Positions 9,001 to 17,279 of a stretch of DNA of 64,000 nt are shown piece after piece (the first letter of the stretch is position 1; every line of letters begins with the position of its first letter). The translations under genes and the position numbers were made by a program. The stretch spans positions 62,001 to 126,000 of the forward strand of contig NZ_NHMK01000022.1 of NCBI RefSeq assembly GCF_002198095.1, read 5' to 3'. Below the pieces are notes generated by a model. That model had not been told where the DNA came from, made no database searches, and saw only the letters and a program-made list of their open reading frames with translations. This DNA is from Deinococcus indicus. Lineage in GTDB: Bacteria; Deinococcota; Deinococci; Deinococcales; Deinococcaceae.

Positions 9001-10785
9001 GCGGCCCGCACGCCCAACGGGAGCGTCACCGAGACCATCCAGCCGGACGGGGGCCGCAGCTACCTGCTGTCCAGCCTGCCGCGCGTCGGCAGCGAGCGCG
9101 TGACGCTGATCAGCGGCGCGTCCGAACAGACCCTCCAGGCGGGCCGCGACTACCAGCTCGACGGACTGACCGGCCGCCTGACCCTGGCGTCCCCGCTGGG
9201 CCTGTACGGCCCGGACTTCGAGCCGCAGCGGCTGTCCGTGGCGTACGTGCCGCAGGGTGCCGGCGCCCTGGAACTGACGCTGGGCGCCGGCCTGAGCTAC
9301 GCGCAGGGTCCCTGGACCCTGGACGGCGGCGTGGCCCGCACCGGGTCCGAATTCCGGTACGGCGCGCAGGTGCAGTACCGCACGCTGCCGCTCACGGTGC
9401 TCGCCTCGTACCGGCTGGACCCGGAAGCGCCGCGCGGCCGCTTCGGGATCGACGCGCAGTACCGCGAGGGGCCGGTCACGGCCAGCGCCGCGTACACCGC
9501 CGAACCCACCCCGGACGCCGCGACGGTGCGGGGCGTGGGCGAGGTCACGTACCGGCAGGCGACGTTCGGCGTGAAACTCCAGCACCGCGTGCAGACCGGC
9601 GACCAGCGCGTCTCGCTGACCGCCGACCGGCCGCTGGACAGCCGCTGGACCGTCGGCGCCGGGGCGGAGGTCGTGTTCCCGACCGCCACTGAGGGCACCG
9701 GCCTGAACGGCGTGGTCCTGGCCCGCTACGCCCAGGACCGCACGAGCGCCGAGGTGCAGCACTCGCAGCCGCTGCTGGGCGCCGCCCGGCCGCAGTCGCG
9801 CCTGAACGTCAACTACCGCCTGAGTTCCACCGCCAACCTGCTCGGACGCCTGCAACAGACCTGGGGGGAGGAGGGCTCGCTGATCGGCGAGGTCGGCGTG
9901 CAGCAGCAGCTGGGCAACGCGAACCTGAACGTGTCGTACCAGCTGCCCGGCGCGAGCGGCCAGAGCAGCCGCGCGCGCTTCGGGGTGGACGTGCCGATCA
10001 ACGTGACCGAGCGCATCAAGGCGAACGTCAGCGCGTCGGTCGCGCGGGAACTGTCCACGGGCCTGAACTCCGCGACCGGCGCTCTTGGCGTGCGGTACCT
10101 CAGCGAGACCTTCTCGGCGTCGCTGGGCGTGGACGCCTCGCGCGGGACCGACACCCGCCTGACCGTGCGCGGCGGCGCGACCGGCACGCTCGGGCAGCAC
10201 GTCCTGAGCGTGGACGGCAGCGTGCAGGTGCTGCCCGCCACGCAGGCGCAGCTGACCCTGAGCCACGCGTGGCGCACCGACCGCCTGGCGCTGCTGCAGT
10301 ACCACCGCCTGGGCAACACGGATTCCAGCAGCGTCGGCACGGTGCTGGAAGGCGAGATCGCGCTGGACACGCAGTTCCCGCTGCCCCGCACGGCGGCCCA
10401 GGCTGAGGCCGCTCCGGAAGGCGAGCCGGCAGCCGCGACGACCCCGCCGGAGAACGCCGCCCCGGCGCGCACCCTGTCGCTGCAACCCAGCTTCGCGTAC
10501 CGCGTGCCCGTCACGGACCGTCAGAAGAGCACCTACCAGGGGGGCCTGAGCCTGACCGTGCCCCTCACCGACCGCCTGAGTGCCGGCCTGAACAGCTACC
10601 TGATCTCGCAGCCGGGCCTGAACTCCCTGAACCTCACCTACGGCGCGGACCTGCGCTACCGGGTCAACGACAACCTGCGTGTCTTGGCCGGGTACACCGC
10701 GGGCGCGACCGGCACGGCCGCCGGCCTGACCACCGGCGCCAACCCCGGCGTGTTCCTCCGCGCCGACCTGTCTGGAGGCCGCTGA
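6061..10785 (+). CDS. Very large exported protein: Ig-like repeats plus C-terminal beta-barrel (1574 aa)
   Basis: The ATG at 6061 overlaps the upstream stop and leads into a long signal peptide (RLLALSALLLSSAQA, cleaved near residue 40). Residues about 45-850 are tandem Ig-like beta domains, with an acidic Pro/Glu linker near residues 467-490. From about residue 860 to the end the sequence becomes alternating polar/hydrophobic strands with many aromatic girdle residues and Tyr-Arg pairs (for example FRYERRDLSLGYYDGAL). This is typical of a 700-residue outer-membrane barrel. Deinococcus has an outer membrane, so this may anchor or export the DUF11 partners. It is translationally coupled to both neighbours (ATGA before, TGATG after). 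The barrel assignment is from pattern only. Confidence 0.82.
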   Translation: MKVPLTPSSAPAPVRPASSPHRLPRLLALSALLLSSAQAAPVALRAVLNSPDGVAVPVSVDLSGPALTGGPRTVRIPVGGTLLDLPEGRYDLRLSSAGARLDQTEVTVGAGGADVTLTVQPDVTVTLDVPESAPVGSTVTARITLRSAYSDTLTLTPELSLDEGLVASPVNLTRTLAAGGTVTAEVPVLIGTAGPLELRLALPGLEEPVTAQVQGTQPGRLIVTATRDLEAAGRATLTVENPGGPLTVPVTLSGAGVRVQGEDGQPVATLTLDEGESRTLTLEGGPGAPGPVTVTLGSAVIRVPLADSRPDLRAALNVSPADPLPGETVTITLDARNLGAAALSGDLTVQWPAWLTPQDSPAGPLVVPAGGSARREWTARVAFGAPESGAVEVSGAGDLAPLNLSAALRRTLLTLRVLPAAPQEAGFGAELPVFVQNPTARPVTVTLGSVAVPPPVAVQAPRVQIRPEADGAPPAPKDETPAEPEDTRPQVTLAPYGSAVARLPYTTAEEGVTTLTVTPEVDGQIAGAPLSGPLTFTARPQPTRSTVITLPFSVRGLTTGSLLAAHLPPEGAAYRAGSSELRVGDRVTALPDPRVGEGGRLYWTLPAGTTGGTLAYTAAHVGVIGTPETLGLSARVGERDLILSGSVDAADAARAAALSATERDGLIRSPRDGVILAEGARTNVTLEGPSNVPVTLKVNGQVIPESLLGEAGQGQGVSRLVYIGLPLSVGENLIEATFGQQSDRVRVRVPGQAERLDLSLEEGVTADGSTPVALLVRTVDAQGLPSGAGQVTLSTDLEPLDPDADPQTAGYQVNLTGGVARVRLEPLSSARNVNVQAALGNLRASRALFVDVPGETIVTYQASAGVRYSPASGLNFEAQARGYAEVPLLGGALQASADTTGLPALTSAASAGKRFALTGSGTESRTNLSSDLGFAFRYERRDLSLGYYDGALALAPLSSLPRASALRGELRRGPWSVRALAARTPNGSVTETIQPDGGRSYLLSSLPRVGSERVTLISGASEQTLQAGRDYQLDGLTGRLTLASPLGLYGPDFEPQRLSVAYVPQGAGALELTLGAGLSYAQGPWTLDGGVARTGSEFRYGAQVQYRTLPLTVLASYRLDPEAPRGRFGIDAQYREGPVTASAAYTAEPTPDAATVRGVGEVTYRQATFGVKLQHRVQTGDQRVSLTADRPLDSRWTVGAGAEVVFPTATEGTGLNGVVLARYAQDRTSAEVQHSQPLLGAARPQSRLNVNYRLSSTANLLGRLQQTWGEEGSLIGEVGVQQQLGNANLNVSYQLPGASGQSSRARFGVDVPINVTERIKANVSASVARELSTGLNSATGALGVRYLSETFSASLGVDASRGTDTRLTVRGGATGTLGQHVLSVDGSVQVLPATQAQLTLSHAWRTDRLALLQYHRLGNTDSSSVGTVLEGEIALDTQFPLPRTAAQAEAAPEGEPAAATTPPENAAPARTLSLQPSFAYRVPVTDRQKSTYQGGLSLTVPLTDRLSAGLNSYLISQPGLNSLNLTYGADLRYRVNDNLRVLAGYTAGATGTAAGLTTGANPGVFLRADLSGGR

Positions 10786-13655
10786 TGCCCCGAATGAACC
10801 GACCGAACCGGGCGCCGCGCTGGCTCTCCCGCCTGGCGTTGCTGCTGACCCTGCTCGTCTCCTGGAATGCCGGCGCGCAGGCCGGGTCCTGCTCGGCCGT
10901 CGCGTGCGTCGCGGCCGGGCCGCGCCTGCTGAGCGTGGACTCGCAGCGCAGCGTGATCCTGAACGGCCTGTTCCAGGGACTGCTGGGCGGCGGGTCCCTG
11001 ACCCTGAGTGCCGCCGACTGGAACGCCATCGCGAACGCCGACGTGAACCTGGGCCTGTTCCTGAACGCCCTGAAGGCCGGGGCGGACGTCGGCACGACCG
11101 CCGGGGCCCTGAACACCGACGTGACGCTGCTGCAGGTGCTGGACGTGGCCGCGCAGGCCGCGCAGACCTCCGGGAACACGGCCGCCGTGAACGCCCTGAA
11201 CCTGCTGCGGCCCGCGCTGTCGGCCCCGAACGGCACCATCCGGCTGGGTGACCTGCTGAAGCTGGAAGGAAGCAGCGCCGCGTTCCTGACCTCGCAGGTG
11301 AACCTGCTCAACCTCCTGACCGGCAGCGTGCAGCTGTTCAACTACCGCAACGCCGTGACCACCCCCACGCCGGTCACGCTGAATGCCCTGAACGTGAGCC
11401 TGTCAGGCCTGGGGCTGGGCGTGAACGCGGTCACGCCGACCGTGCGGGTGTACCTGCAGGTCATCGAGCCGCCGGTGTACCGCTGCGGGCCGCAGGGCAC
11501 GCAGTTCAACACGGCTGCCATCCGCGCCAAGCTGAACGTGAACCTGGGCGGCGTGCAACTGAACGCCCTCGGCCTGACCGGCGGGAAACTCACGCTGACC
11601 ACCCTGGACCTGTACCTGGAGGTCGCGAAGGCCAGCGGCACCATCGGCACGGTCGACGCGATCAACCGCGCGCTGAGCCTGGACGCGCAGCCCGGAGTGG
11701 CGCAGCTGGGCCTGGGGCAGATCAGCGACAGCGTGTTCTTCAACCGGTCTAACGCCAATTACGAAAATCCTTTCGGCCTGCTCACGCAGGCGACCATCGG
11801 CACGGTGGATCTGAGCGTGCGGGTGCCAGTGCCGCTGCTGCCGGATCTGATAGTGCCGATCGTGCTGAACGTCCGTGCCAAGGCCTTGGCGGACAACACC
11901 TACCTGCTGTCGACCACCACCGCTGCTGGCCCCTACCCGCAGACGTACACGGTCGGCAGCAGCAGCGCCGCCGTCGGCACGCTGGTCGGCACGCTGCTCA
12001 CCAGCCTGGGCACGCCCGGCAACCTCACCCTGGAACTCCGCGACCCCGCGCCGCTGGTCCCCACGGCGCTCCTGACGGGCACGATCAGCGCGGCGCTGTC
12101 CCCGGTCCTGAGCACCCTGGGCCTGGTCCTGCGCCCCGTGCTGGAAGCCGTGCTGATGGCGACGGTCGATCAGGTGCTGCGCCTGCTGGGCATCGGCATC
12201 GGCGAAGCCGTGTTCACGGTCGGCGGCGTCGGGAACGTCTGCGCGGTCACCGGCGTGGTGTACCACGACCGTCAGCCCGACGGCACGCGCGACGCCGAGA
12301 ACTGGGACGGCCCCACCACCTTCGTGAACGCCGTGACGGGCGGGCGCGTGCAGGCCTCCGCGGCCGTTCCGGCCGGCGCCGGCACCTTCACGCTGGCGCT
12401 CGGCGAGGGCACCTACACCCTGCCGGTGGCGCGCACCGCCGCCGCGATCAGCGCCGGCAACCCCGCCGGGTTCGTGTTCGTCAGCCCACTGAACGGCACC
12501 CGCACCGTGACCGTCACGGCCGCGAGCACCTCGGTCCCCGAGCAGGAATTCGGGCTGTTCCAGGGCGACCGCCTGAGCGGCGTGGTGTTCCGTGACGACG
12601 GACGCGGCCCCGGCGGCGCCGCCCACGACGTGACGCAGCAGGGCGCCGAGACGGCCCTGGGGGCCCGCACCCTGACCGTCAGCGGCACCCAGGCGGGCGC
12701 GGCCGTGACCCGCAGCGCCGTGACCGCCGCGGACGGCTCGTACACGCTGTTCGTGCCGGGCGACTGGACCGGCGTGACCTTCCGGTCCGGCGCGTCCGCC
12801 ACCGAGGTCGTGACCGGCGTGCGCCTGAACGGCGTGGCCGCCCTGACCGGCGACGTGAGCGACCCGGCCCTGCGCGACTACGCGCTGCCCGCCCCGAGCG
12901 GCGCGGACCAGACCCTGAACGCCGGCCTGACCGGACGGGTCGGCCTGACCCCGGACCGCAGCGGGCGTGGCGAGGCGCCGCTGACCGTGCGATACGCCCA
13001 CACCTTCACGCCCGGCACGACCGGCACGGTCTCGTTCGCCACGACCGGCGGTTTCGGCGGGCAGGTGTTCCTGGACAGCGACTGTAACGGCGTGGTCAGC
13101 GACGCCGAGCGGACCGCCGTGGGCAGCGTCACCGTGGACGACAGCTGGCCGCGCCTGCCGGACGGCCGCCTGCGCAGCTGCGCGCTGGAGGTCGAGGTGA
13201 CCGTCCCGGCCGGCACGGCGGTCGGCACGACCCGCGCGACCTTCGCGACCGCCAGCCTCGCCTGGGCCGGCCGGCCGGACGTGCAGGACCTCGCCAGCGT
13301 GACCGACACGACCACCGTCACGCCCGGCGCGGAACTCGTCAAGACCGTCGAGAACCTCACGCGGGCCGACGGGGTGATCGCCCCGGCCGTAGACGCCCTG
13401 CCGAACGAGCGCCTGCGTTACTGCCTGAACGTCCGCAACACCACCCCCGACCCCCTGACGGGCGTGACCGTCTCGGACACGTTGCAGGGCGTCGCGGCGT
13501 ACGTGCCGGGCAGCCTGACCCTGGAAGGCGCGGCGCTGACCGACGCCGCCGACACCGACGCCGGCGAGATCGTGACCCGCACCATCACGGTGCGCCTGCC
13601 GGACCTGACGGTCGGCGCCACGCAGCGGGTATGCTTCGAGGTGCTGGTGCCCTGA
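10785..13655 (+). CDS. Exported SdrD_B/DUF11 protein with a TadG-like N-terminal domain (956 aa)
   Basis: The start ATG shares a base with the preceding stop (TGATG). A signal peptide (LALLLTLLVSWNAGAQA) is followed by a helical Leu/Asn/Ala-rich domain to about residue 450. Its ADVNLGLFLNAL...TTAGALNTDVTLLQVL pattern resembles TadG-related pilus assembly proteins. Two SdrD_B-like domains follow (GVVYHDRQPDG near 490, GVVFRDDGRGPG near 600), and a C-terminal DUF11 domain starts near residue 846. Last gene of the four-gene exported-protein operon, closed by the hairpin at 13673-13718. The TadG link is a resemblance, not a confident assignment. Confidence 0.8.
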   Translation: MPRMNRPNRAPRWLSRLALLLTLLVSWNAGAQAGSCSAVACVAAGPRLLSVDSQRSVILNGLFQGLLGGGSLTLSAADWNAIANADVNLGLFLNALKAGADVGTTAGALNTDVTLLQVLDVAAQAAQTSGNTAAVNALNLLRPALSAPNGTIRLGDLLKLEGSSAAFLTSQVNLLNLLTGSVQLFNYRNAVTTPTPVTLNALNVSLSGLGLGVNAVTPTVRVYLQVIEPPVYRCGPQGTQFNTAAIRAKLNVNLGGVQLNALGLTGGKLTLTTLDLYLEVAKASGTIGTVDAINRALSLDAQPGVAQLGLGQISDSVFFNRSNANYENPFGLLTQATIGTVDLSVRVPVPLLPDLIVPIVLNVRAKALADNTYLLSTTTAAGPYPQTYTVGSSSAAVGTLVGTLLTSLGTPGNLTLELRDPAPLVPTALLTGTISAALSPVLSTLGLVLRPVLEAVLMATVDQVLRLLGIGIGEAVFTVGGVGNVCAVTGVVYHDRQPDGTRDAENWDGPTTFVNAVTGGRVQASAAVPAGAGTFTLALGEGTYTLPVARTAAAISAGNPAGFVFVSPLNGTRTVTVTAASTSVPEQEFGLFQGDRLSGVVFRDDGRGPGGAAHDVTQQGAETALGARTLTVSGTQAGAAVTRSAVTAADGSYTLFVPGDWTGVTFRSGASATEVVTGVRLNGVAALTGDVSDPALRDYALPAPSGADQTLNAGLTGRVGLTPDRSGRGEAPLTVRYAHTFTPGTTGTVSFATTGGFGGQVFLDSDCNGVVSDAERTAVGSVTVDDSWPRLPDGRLRSCALEVEVTVPAGTAVGTTRATFATASLAWAGRPDVQDLASVTDTTTVTPGAELVKTVENLTRADGVIAPAVDALPNERLRYCLNVRNTTPDPLTGVTVSDTLQGVAAYVPGSLTLEGAALTDAADTDAGEIVTRTITVRLPDLTVGATQRVCFEVLVP

Positions 13656-13672
13656 CGCCGCCCCCGTCGCCA

Positions 13673-13718
13673 GCGGGCAGGGGGAGGAGGGCCGGCGCGG
13701 CTCCCTCCCCCTGCCCGC
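13673..13718 (+). terminator. Strong hairpin terminator of the DUF11 operon
   Basis: A perfect 15-bp inverted repeat, GCGGGCAGGGGGAGG (13673-13687) and its complement (13704-13718), encloses a 16-base loop. It begins 17 bp after the stop at 13655. No U-tract follows, which seems common for hairpins in this window. Confidence 0.75.
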
Positions 13719-13792
13719 CGTCTCCCCCTGCCCACACGGAAAGAGTTTCGTGAGGCCCGGCGCGACATGCTGCGGGCAGGTCACCCCGGAGG

Positions 13793-14908
13793 ATGATGCG
13801 CAGACCGCTCCGCACGCAGGTTCCGCCGCGCCGCCCCGCTCCTGCCGGGTGGCGGCCGGCATGGTGGGGGGCGGCCGGGTGGGGGGCGCCGGAGGCGCCG
13901 GAAGTCGTCCGCGTGAAGCTGCGCGGCTACCTGTTCGCGCTGCTGTGTGCCGCGCCGGGCCTGACGCTGCTGCTGCTGGACCTGCTGGACCGCGCGGCGT
14001 GGCTGACGGCGGGACTGCACCTGGGCGTCATGGCCGGGTCGCTGCTGCTGTTCGTGCTGGTGTGGCGGCGGCCGGCGCGGCTGCCGCTGGCCGAGCGGGT
14101 GTTCGCGGGCCTGCTGACCCTCAGCGGGGTGGGCTTCCTGGGCACGTACGCGCAGCGGCCCGAACAGGTCCTGAGCTTCGAGCTGCTGGGGAACGTGCTG
14201 CTGTTCATCGTGGCGGGCCTGCTGCTGGTGCTGCCGCCGCGCGCGTCCATTCCGCTGGCGGTCGGGCTGCTGATCACGTACCGGCTGGAAGTCTCGCTGC
14301 TCAGCGGCGTGGCGCCGGAGCAGCTGCGCACGGCGCAGTGGGTGAACACCGGCATGTTCTCGCTGCTGGTGGTGGGCGTGGTCATGCGCGGCACGCTCTC
14401 GGAACTGGCGGGGCGCACGCACGCGCTGCGGGAACTGGCGTCCCGTGACGCCCTGACCGGCCTGCTCAACCGCCGGGGGTTCGAGGAGCAGACCGGCGAC
14501 CAGCCGGGCCGCGAGCGAGGCGCGCTGCTGCTGCTGGACGTGGACTCCTTCAAGGCCGTCAACGACCGCCACGGGCACGCGGCGGGCGACGAGGTGCTGG
14601 CCGCCGTGGGGCGGGTCCTGGCCGGGCACGTGCCGGGCGGGGCCGTGGCGGCCCGCTGGGGCGGCGAGGAGTTCATCGTGTGGGCGCCGCTGGACCTGGG
14701 AGGCGCGGCGCGGCTGGCCGAACGGCTGCGCGCGGCGGTCGAGCGGGCCGTGTGGAACGACCTGCGCGTGACCGTGAGTGTCGGCGTGAGCGACTGGCCG
14801 GCCGGCGAGGACCTGCGCGGCGCCTTCCGGCAGGCGGACGACGCCCTGTACGCCGCCAAGCGCGGTGGGCGCAACCGGGTGGTGCTGGCCGGAGCAGATT
14901 CGCCCTGA
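13793..14908 (+). CDS. Membrane-bound diguanylate cyclase (GGDEF, 371 aa)
   Basis: After a Pro/Trp-rich N-terminus come five or six hydrophobic segments between residues about 42 and 200. A complete GGDEF domain follows (residues about 217-365). It starts with RDALTGLLNRRGF, carries the metal-binding LLLDVDSFKAVNDRHGH and has an intact active site RWGGEEF near residue 290, so it should make c-di-GMP. No phosphodiesterase domain is present. Start uncertain: GGAGG directly precedes two adjacent ATGs (13793, 13796), while a GTG at 13912 would remove the odd N-terminus. The stop TGA (14906-14908) is also the edge of a repeat fragment. Confidence 0.85.
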   Translation: MMRRPLRTQVPPRRPAPAGWRPAWWGAAGWGAPEAPEVVRVKLRGYLFALLCAAPGLTLLLLDLLDRAAWLTAGLHLGVMAGSLLLFVLVWRRPARLPLAERVFAGLLTLSGVGFLGTYAQRPEQVLSFELLGNVLLFIVAGLLLVLPPRASIPLAVGLLITYRLEVSLLSGVAPEQLRTAQWVNTGMFSLLVVGVVMRGTLSELAGRTHALRELASRDALTGLLNRRGFEEQTGDQPGRERGALLLLDVDSFKAVNDRHGHAAGDEVLAAVGRVLAGHVPGGAVAARWGGEEFIVWAPLDLGGAARLAERLRAAVERAVWNDLRVTVSVGVSDWPAGEDLRGAFRQADDALYAAKRGGRNRVVLAGADSP

Positions 14909-14932
14909 TACGGATTCCATCTGTTTTGCTGA
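14909..14932 (-). repeat. Terminal fragment of the dispersed repeat at a stop codon
   Basis: TACGGATTCCATCTGTTTTG follows the TGA stop of the GGDEF gene directly and matches the right end of the dispersed repeat (compare 39540 and the complement of 50841). The rest of the element is missing, so this is a relic. The stop codon takes the place of the 3-bp flank seen at complete copies. Confidence 0.55.
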
Positions 14933-15000
14933 CAGCCCGGCGCGCCCTCTGCCCCCGTTCAGGTGGGCAGTGCGGTCCTGGTGCGGGCGGATGACCTACC

Positions 15001-15642
15001 ATGCAGTCGATGCCGTCCGATTCCTTTCCGTCTTCTTCAACGGCACCCGGCGCCAGGGCCGGTGCGGCGCGGCGTCCGGCGCTGCTGGAACAGCTCCTGC
15101 ACAGCGACGAGCTGACGTACCGCGCGGGGCAGGCGGTGGCCGTGATTCACGCGCACCGGCAGCGTGGCCACTGGCTGCGGCTGCTGCTGCTGCCCGGCGC
15201 GACGCCGGAGGTCGCGGCGCTGCTCGGCGAGCGGCTGCAACGGCCGGGTGCCAGCGTGGGCCTGGGGTCGTCGCTGGGGCACGCGCAGCACCTGCTGGGC
15301 CGCTGCGGCGCGCCGCTGGGGACCGATCCGGCGCCGCTGCACGCGCTGGTGGCGGCGGGCGGGGTGCTGGAAGTCATTCCCGGCAGCCTGGAGGCGCAGG
15401 TGGCGGCGTTCACGCAGACGCTGGCCGGGGCGCTGGACGCGCAGGTGCGGGCGGCCCAGCCGGTCGCGGCGCGGGGGCTGTTCTCGTTCCGGCGCTCCCG
15501 CGGGCCGGACCCGGACGTGTCGGTACGGGCGGAGCAGGACGTGCAGGAGGCGCTGCGGGCGCTGCGCGGGGCGCTGGGCGACTTCCAGGCGGTGCCGTTG
15601 CGGGGTGCGGCCCTGGACTGGGACGACGTGCCGCTGCCCTGA
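15001..15642 (+). CDS. Hypothetical protein (213 aa)
   Basis: A soluble, Ala/Leu/Arg-rich protein with a Ser/Pro/Ala-rich first 25 residues, then a predicted alpha/beta body. It has no signal peptide, no membrane helix and no motif I recognise. A second ATG three codons in (15010) is an alternative start. It sits between two GGDEF genes on the same strand, with its own gaps of 92 and 76 bp, so it may share regulation with them. Coding is supported by length, strand and codon use; the function is unknown. Confidence 0.65.
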   Translation: MQSMPSDSFPSSSTAPGARAGAARRPALLEQLLHSDELTYRAGQAVAVIHAHRQRGHWLRLLLLPGATPEVAALLGERLQRPGASVGLGSSLGHAQHLLGRCGAPLGTDPAPLHALVAAGGVLEVIPGSLEAQVAAFTQTLAGALDAQVRAAQPVAARGLFSFRRSRGPDPDVSVRAEQDVQEALRALRGALGDFQAVPLRGAALDWDDVPLP

Positions 15643-15718
15643 CGGCCCGGTCCCGGTCCTGCCCGGACGCGCGGTTCTTCCGGTAGTGGGGGGACCGCGT
15701 GTCTGGCATGATGGATCC

Positions 15719-17212
15719 ATGAGCCACGGAGCAGACACTGAGCAGCAGCGGCTGGCGGCCCTGGCCCGGTACGCGGTGCTCGATACGCTGCCCGAGCGCG
15801 CCTTCGACCGGGTCACGCATCTGGCCGCGCGGCTGTTCGGGGCGCCCATCGCGCTGATCTCGCTGGTGGATCAGGACCGGCAGTGGTTCAAGGCCTGCCT
15901 GGGGCTGGACACGCGGCAGACGGACCGGTCGCTGTCGTTCTGCGCGCACACGATTCTGGGCGACGGGGTGATGGTCATCCCGGACGCGCGGCAGGACCCG
16001 CGTTTCGCCGGGAACGCGCTGGTGACGGGTGAGCCGTTCATCCGGTTCTATGCGGGGGCGCCGCTGGTCACGCCGGACGGGTTCAAGCTGGGCAGTCTGT
16101 GCGTGATCGATCCGCAGCCGCGCGCGGCGTTCAGCGCGGAGGATCAGGCGGCCCTGACGGACCTGGCGGGCATGGTCGTGAGTGAACTGGAGTTGCGGTT
16201 CACGAAGCGGGAACTGGAGACCGAGGCGCAGGGCCGCGCGCAGATGGTGAGGTTCCTGCGCGAGACGCAGGCGGTGAACGAGGCGCTGCTGGGCGTCAGT
16301 ACCCTGACGCAGCTGGACCTGCCGCCGCAGGACACGGCGGCCTTCGCCATCGAGCTGATCGCGCAGGCGGGGCAGGTGGACTGGGCGGCGCTGGCGGCGG
16401 TGGAGGCCGGGGGCAGTTCGGCGCTGAACATGTGGAACGTCACGCCGGCCGGGGAGGCGTTCTCGGACCTGATGCCGCGTCACCTGCCGCCGGGTCAGGG
16501 TGTCGTGTGGTCGGTCGCGCAGGGCGTGGAGGCGCGGTATGAACGGCAGTACGCGGCGCTGCCGGACGCCTCGGAGGCGGTCGTGCAGGCGGGCGCGCAG
16601 GCGATCGCGTGGCTGCCGCTGGGCACGTACGGGGAGCAGAGCCTCGTGATGATCTTCGCGGTGCTGCGCCCCGAGGCGCGCTGGTCGGCGCGGCATCGGG
16701 AGCTGTTCGAGGCGGCGGCGAACGTCATGCGGCAGGCCATGAGCATGCGGGAGATCACGCGGCAGGCCTCGGTCTCGGCGCGCACGGACCTGCTGACGGG
16801 GCTGGGGAACCGCCGCGCGTTTCTGGAGGACGCCGAGGTGCCGTCCGGGCAGCTGGGCGTGGTGGACGTGGACGGCCTGAAGGGCGTGAACGACACGCAG
16901 GGTCATGCGGCGGGGGACGAGCTGCTGCGGGTGTTCGGCGGGGCGCTGCGCGACGGGTGCCCGCCGGGCGGCGCGGCCTACCGGATCGGCGGGGACGAGT
17001 TCGCGCTGCTGCTGCCCGGCGGGGGCCGGGGTGCGCTGGAGGGCTGGGTGACGGGCGCGGTCGCGGCCGTTCACGCGGCGGGCTTCCCGGAGGCGGGCGC
17101 GTCGTTCGGAGCGGCGCACTGGCCGGGCGGCGCCGAGGATCACGCGGCGGCCCTGCAACTGGCCGACCACCGGCTGTACGAGCAGAAGCGGTCGCGCACA
17201 CCCTCACGCTGA
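15719..17212 (+). CDS. GAF-GAF-GGDEF diguanylate cyclase (497 aa)
   Basis: Residues about 20-155 are a GAF sensor domain of the type beginning RYAVLDTLPERAFDRVT, with SLVDQDRQWFKACLGL and FCAHTIL. This GAF form often starts bacterial signalling proteins. A second, weaker GAF-like region spans about 175-325. The C-terminus is a GGDEF domain (about 345-495) with TDLLTGLGNRRAF, VDVDGLKGVNDTQGH and an intact RIGGDEF near residue 421, so c-di-GMP synthesis is expected. No membrane segment is seen, so it should sense a cytoplasmic ligand. The ATG at 15719 is the natural start of the GAF family sequence. Confidence 0.88.
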   Translation: MSHGADTEQQRLAALARYAVLDTLPERAFDRVTHLAARLFGAPIALISLVDQDRQWFKACLGLDTRQTDRSLSFCAHTILGDGVMVIPDARQDPRFAGNALVTGEPFIRFYAGAPLVTPDGFKLGSLCVIDPQPRAAFSAEDQAALTDLAGMVVSELELRFTKRELETEAQGRAQMVRFLRETQAVNEALLGVSTLTQLDLPPQDTAAFAIELIAQAGQVDWAALAAVEAGGSSALNMWNVTPAGEAFSDLMPRHLPPGQGVVWSVAQGVEARYERQYAALPDASEAVVQAGAQAIAWLPLGTYGEQSLVMIFAVLRPEARWSARHRELFEAAANVMRQAMSMREITRQASVSARTDLLTGLGNRRAFLEDAEVPSGQLGVVDVDGLKGVNDTQGHAAGDELLRVFGGALRDGCPPGGAAYRIGGDEFALLLPGGGRGALEGWVTGAVAAVHAAGFPEAGASFGAAHWPGGAEDHAAALQLADHRLYEQKRSRTPSR

Positions 17213-17245
17213 CGCTCCTGCCCCGGCCCGGAGCGTCACCGTGGC

Positions 17246-17274
17246 TTGACGCCCTGTCAACCCACGGTTAACCT
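17246..17274 (+). promoter_or_regulatory. Promoter with overlapping dyad, giving a leaderless mRNA
   Basis: TTGACG (17246-17251), a 17-base spacer and TAACCT (17269-17274) form a good promoter. The ATG of the regulator is at 17280, so transcription would begin at or next to the start codon (leaderless). An inverted repeat TTGAC-N5-GTCAA (17246-17260) covers the -35 box and is a likely site for autoregulation by the encoded HTH protein. Confidence 0.6.
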
Positions 17275-17279
17275 GCGGC

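Noticed and set aside
5824..10485. Minus-strand open frame of about 1550 codons opposite the barrel protein gene
   Set aside because: Arg/Gln/Gly/His-rich low-complexity product without a start site or domain; a mirror of the plus-strand coding sequence.
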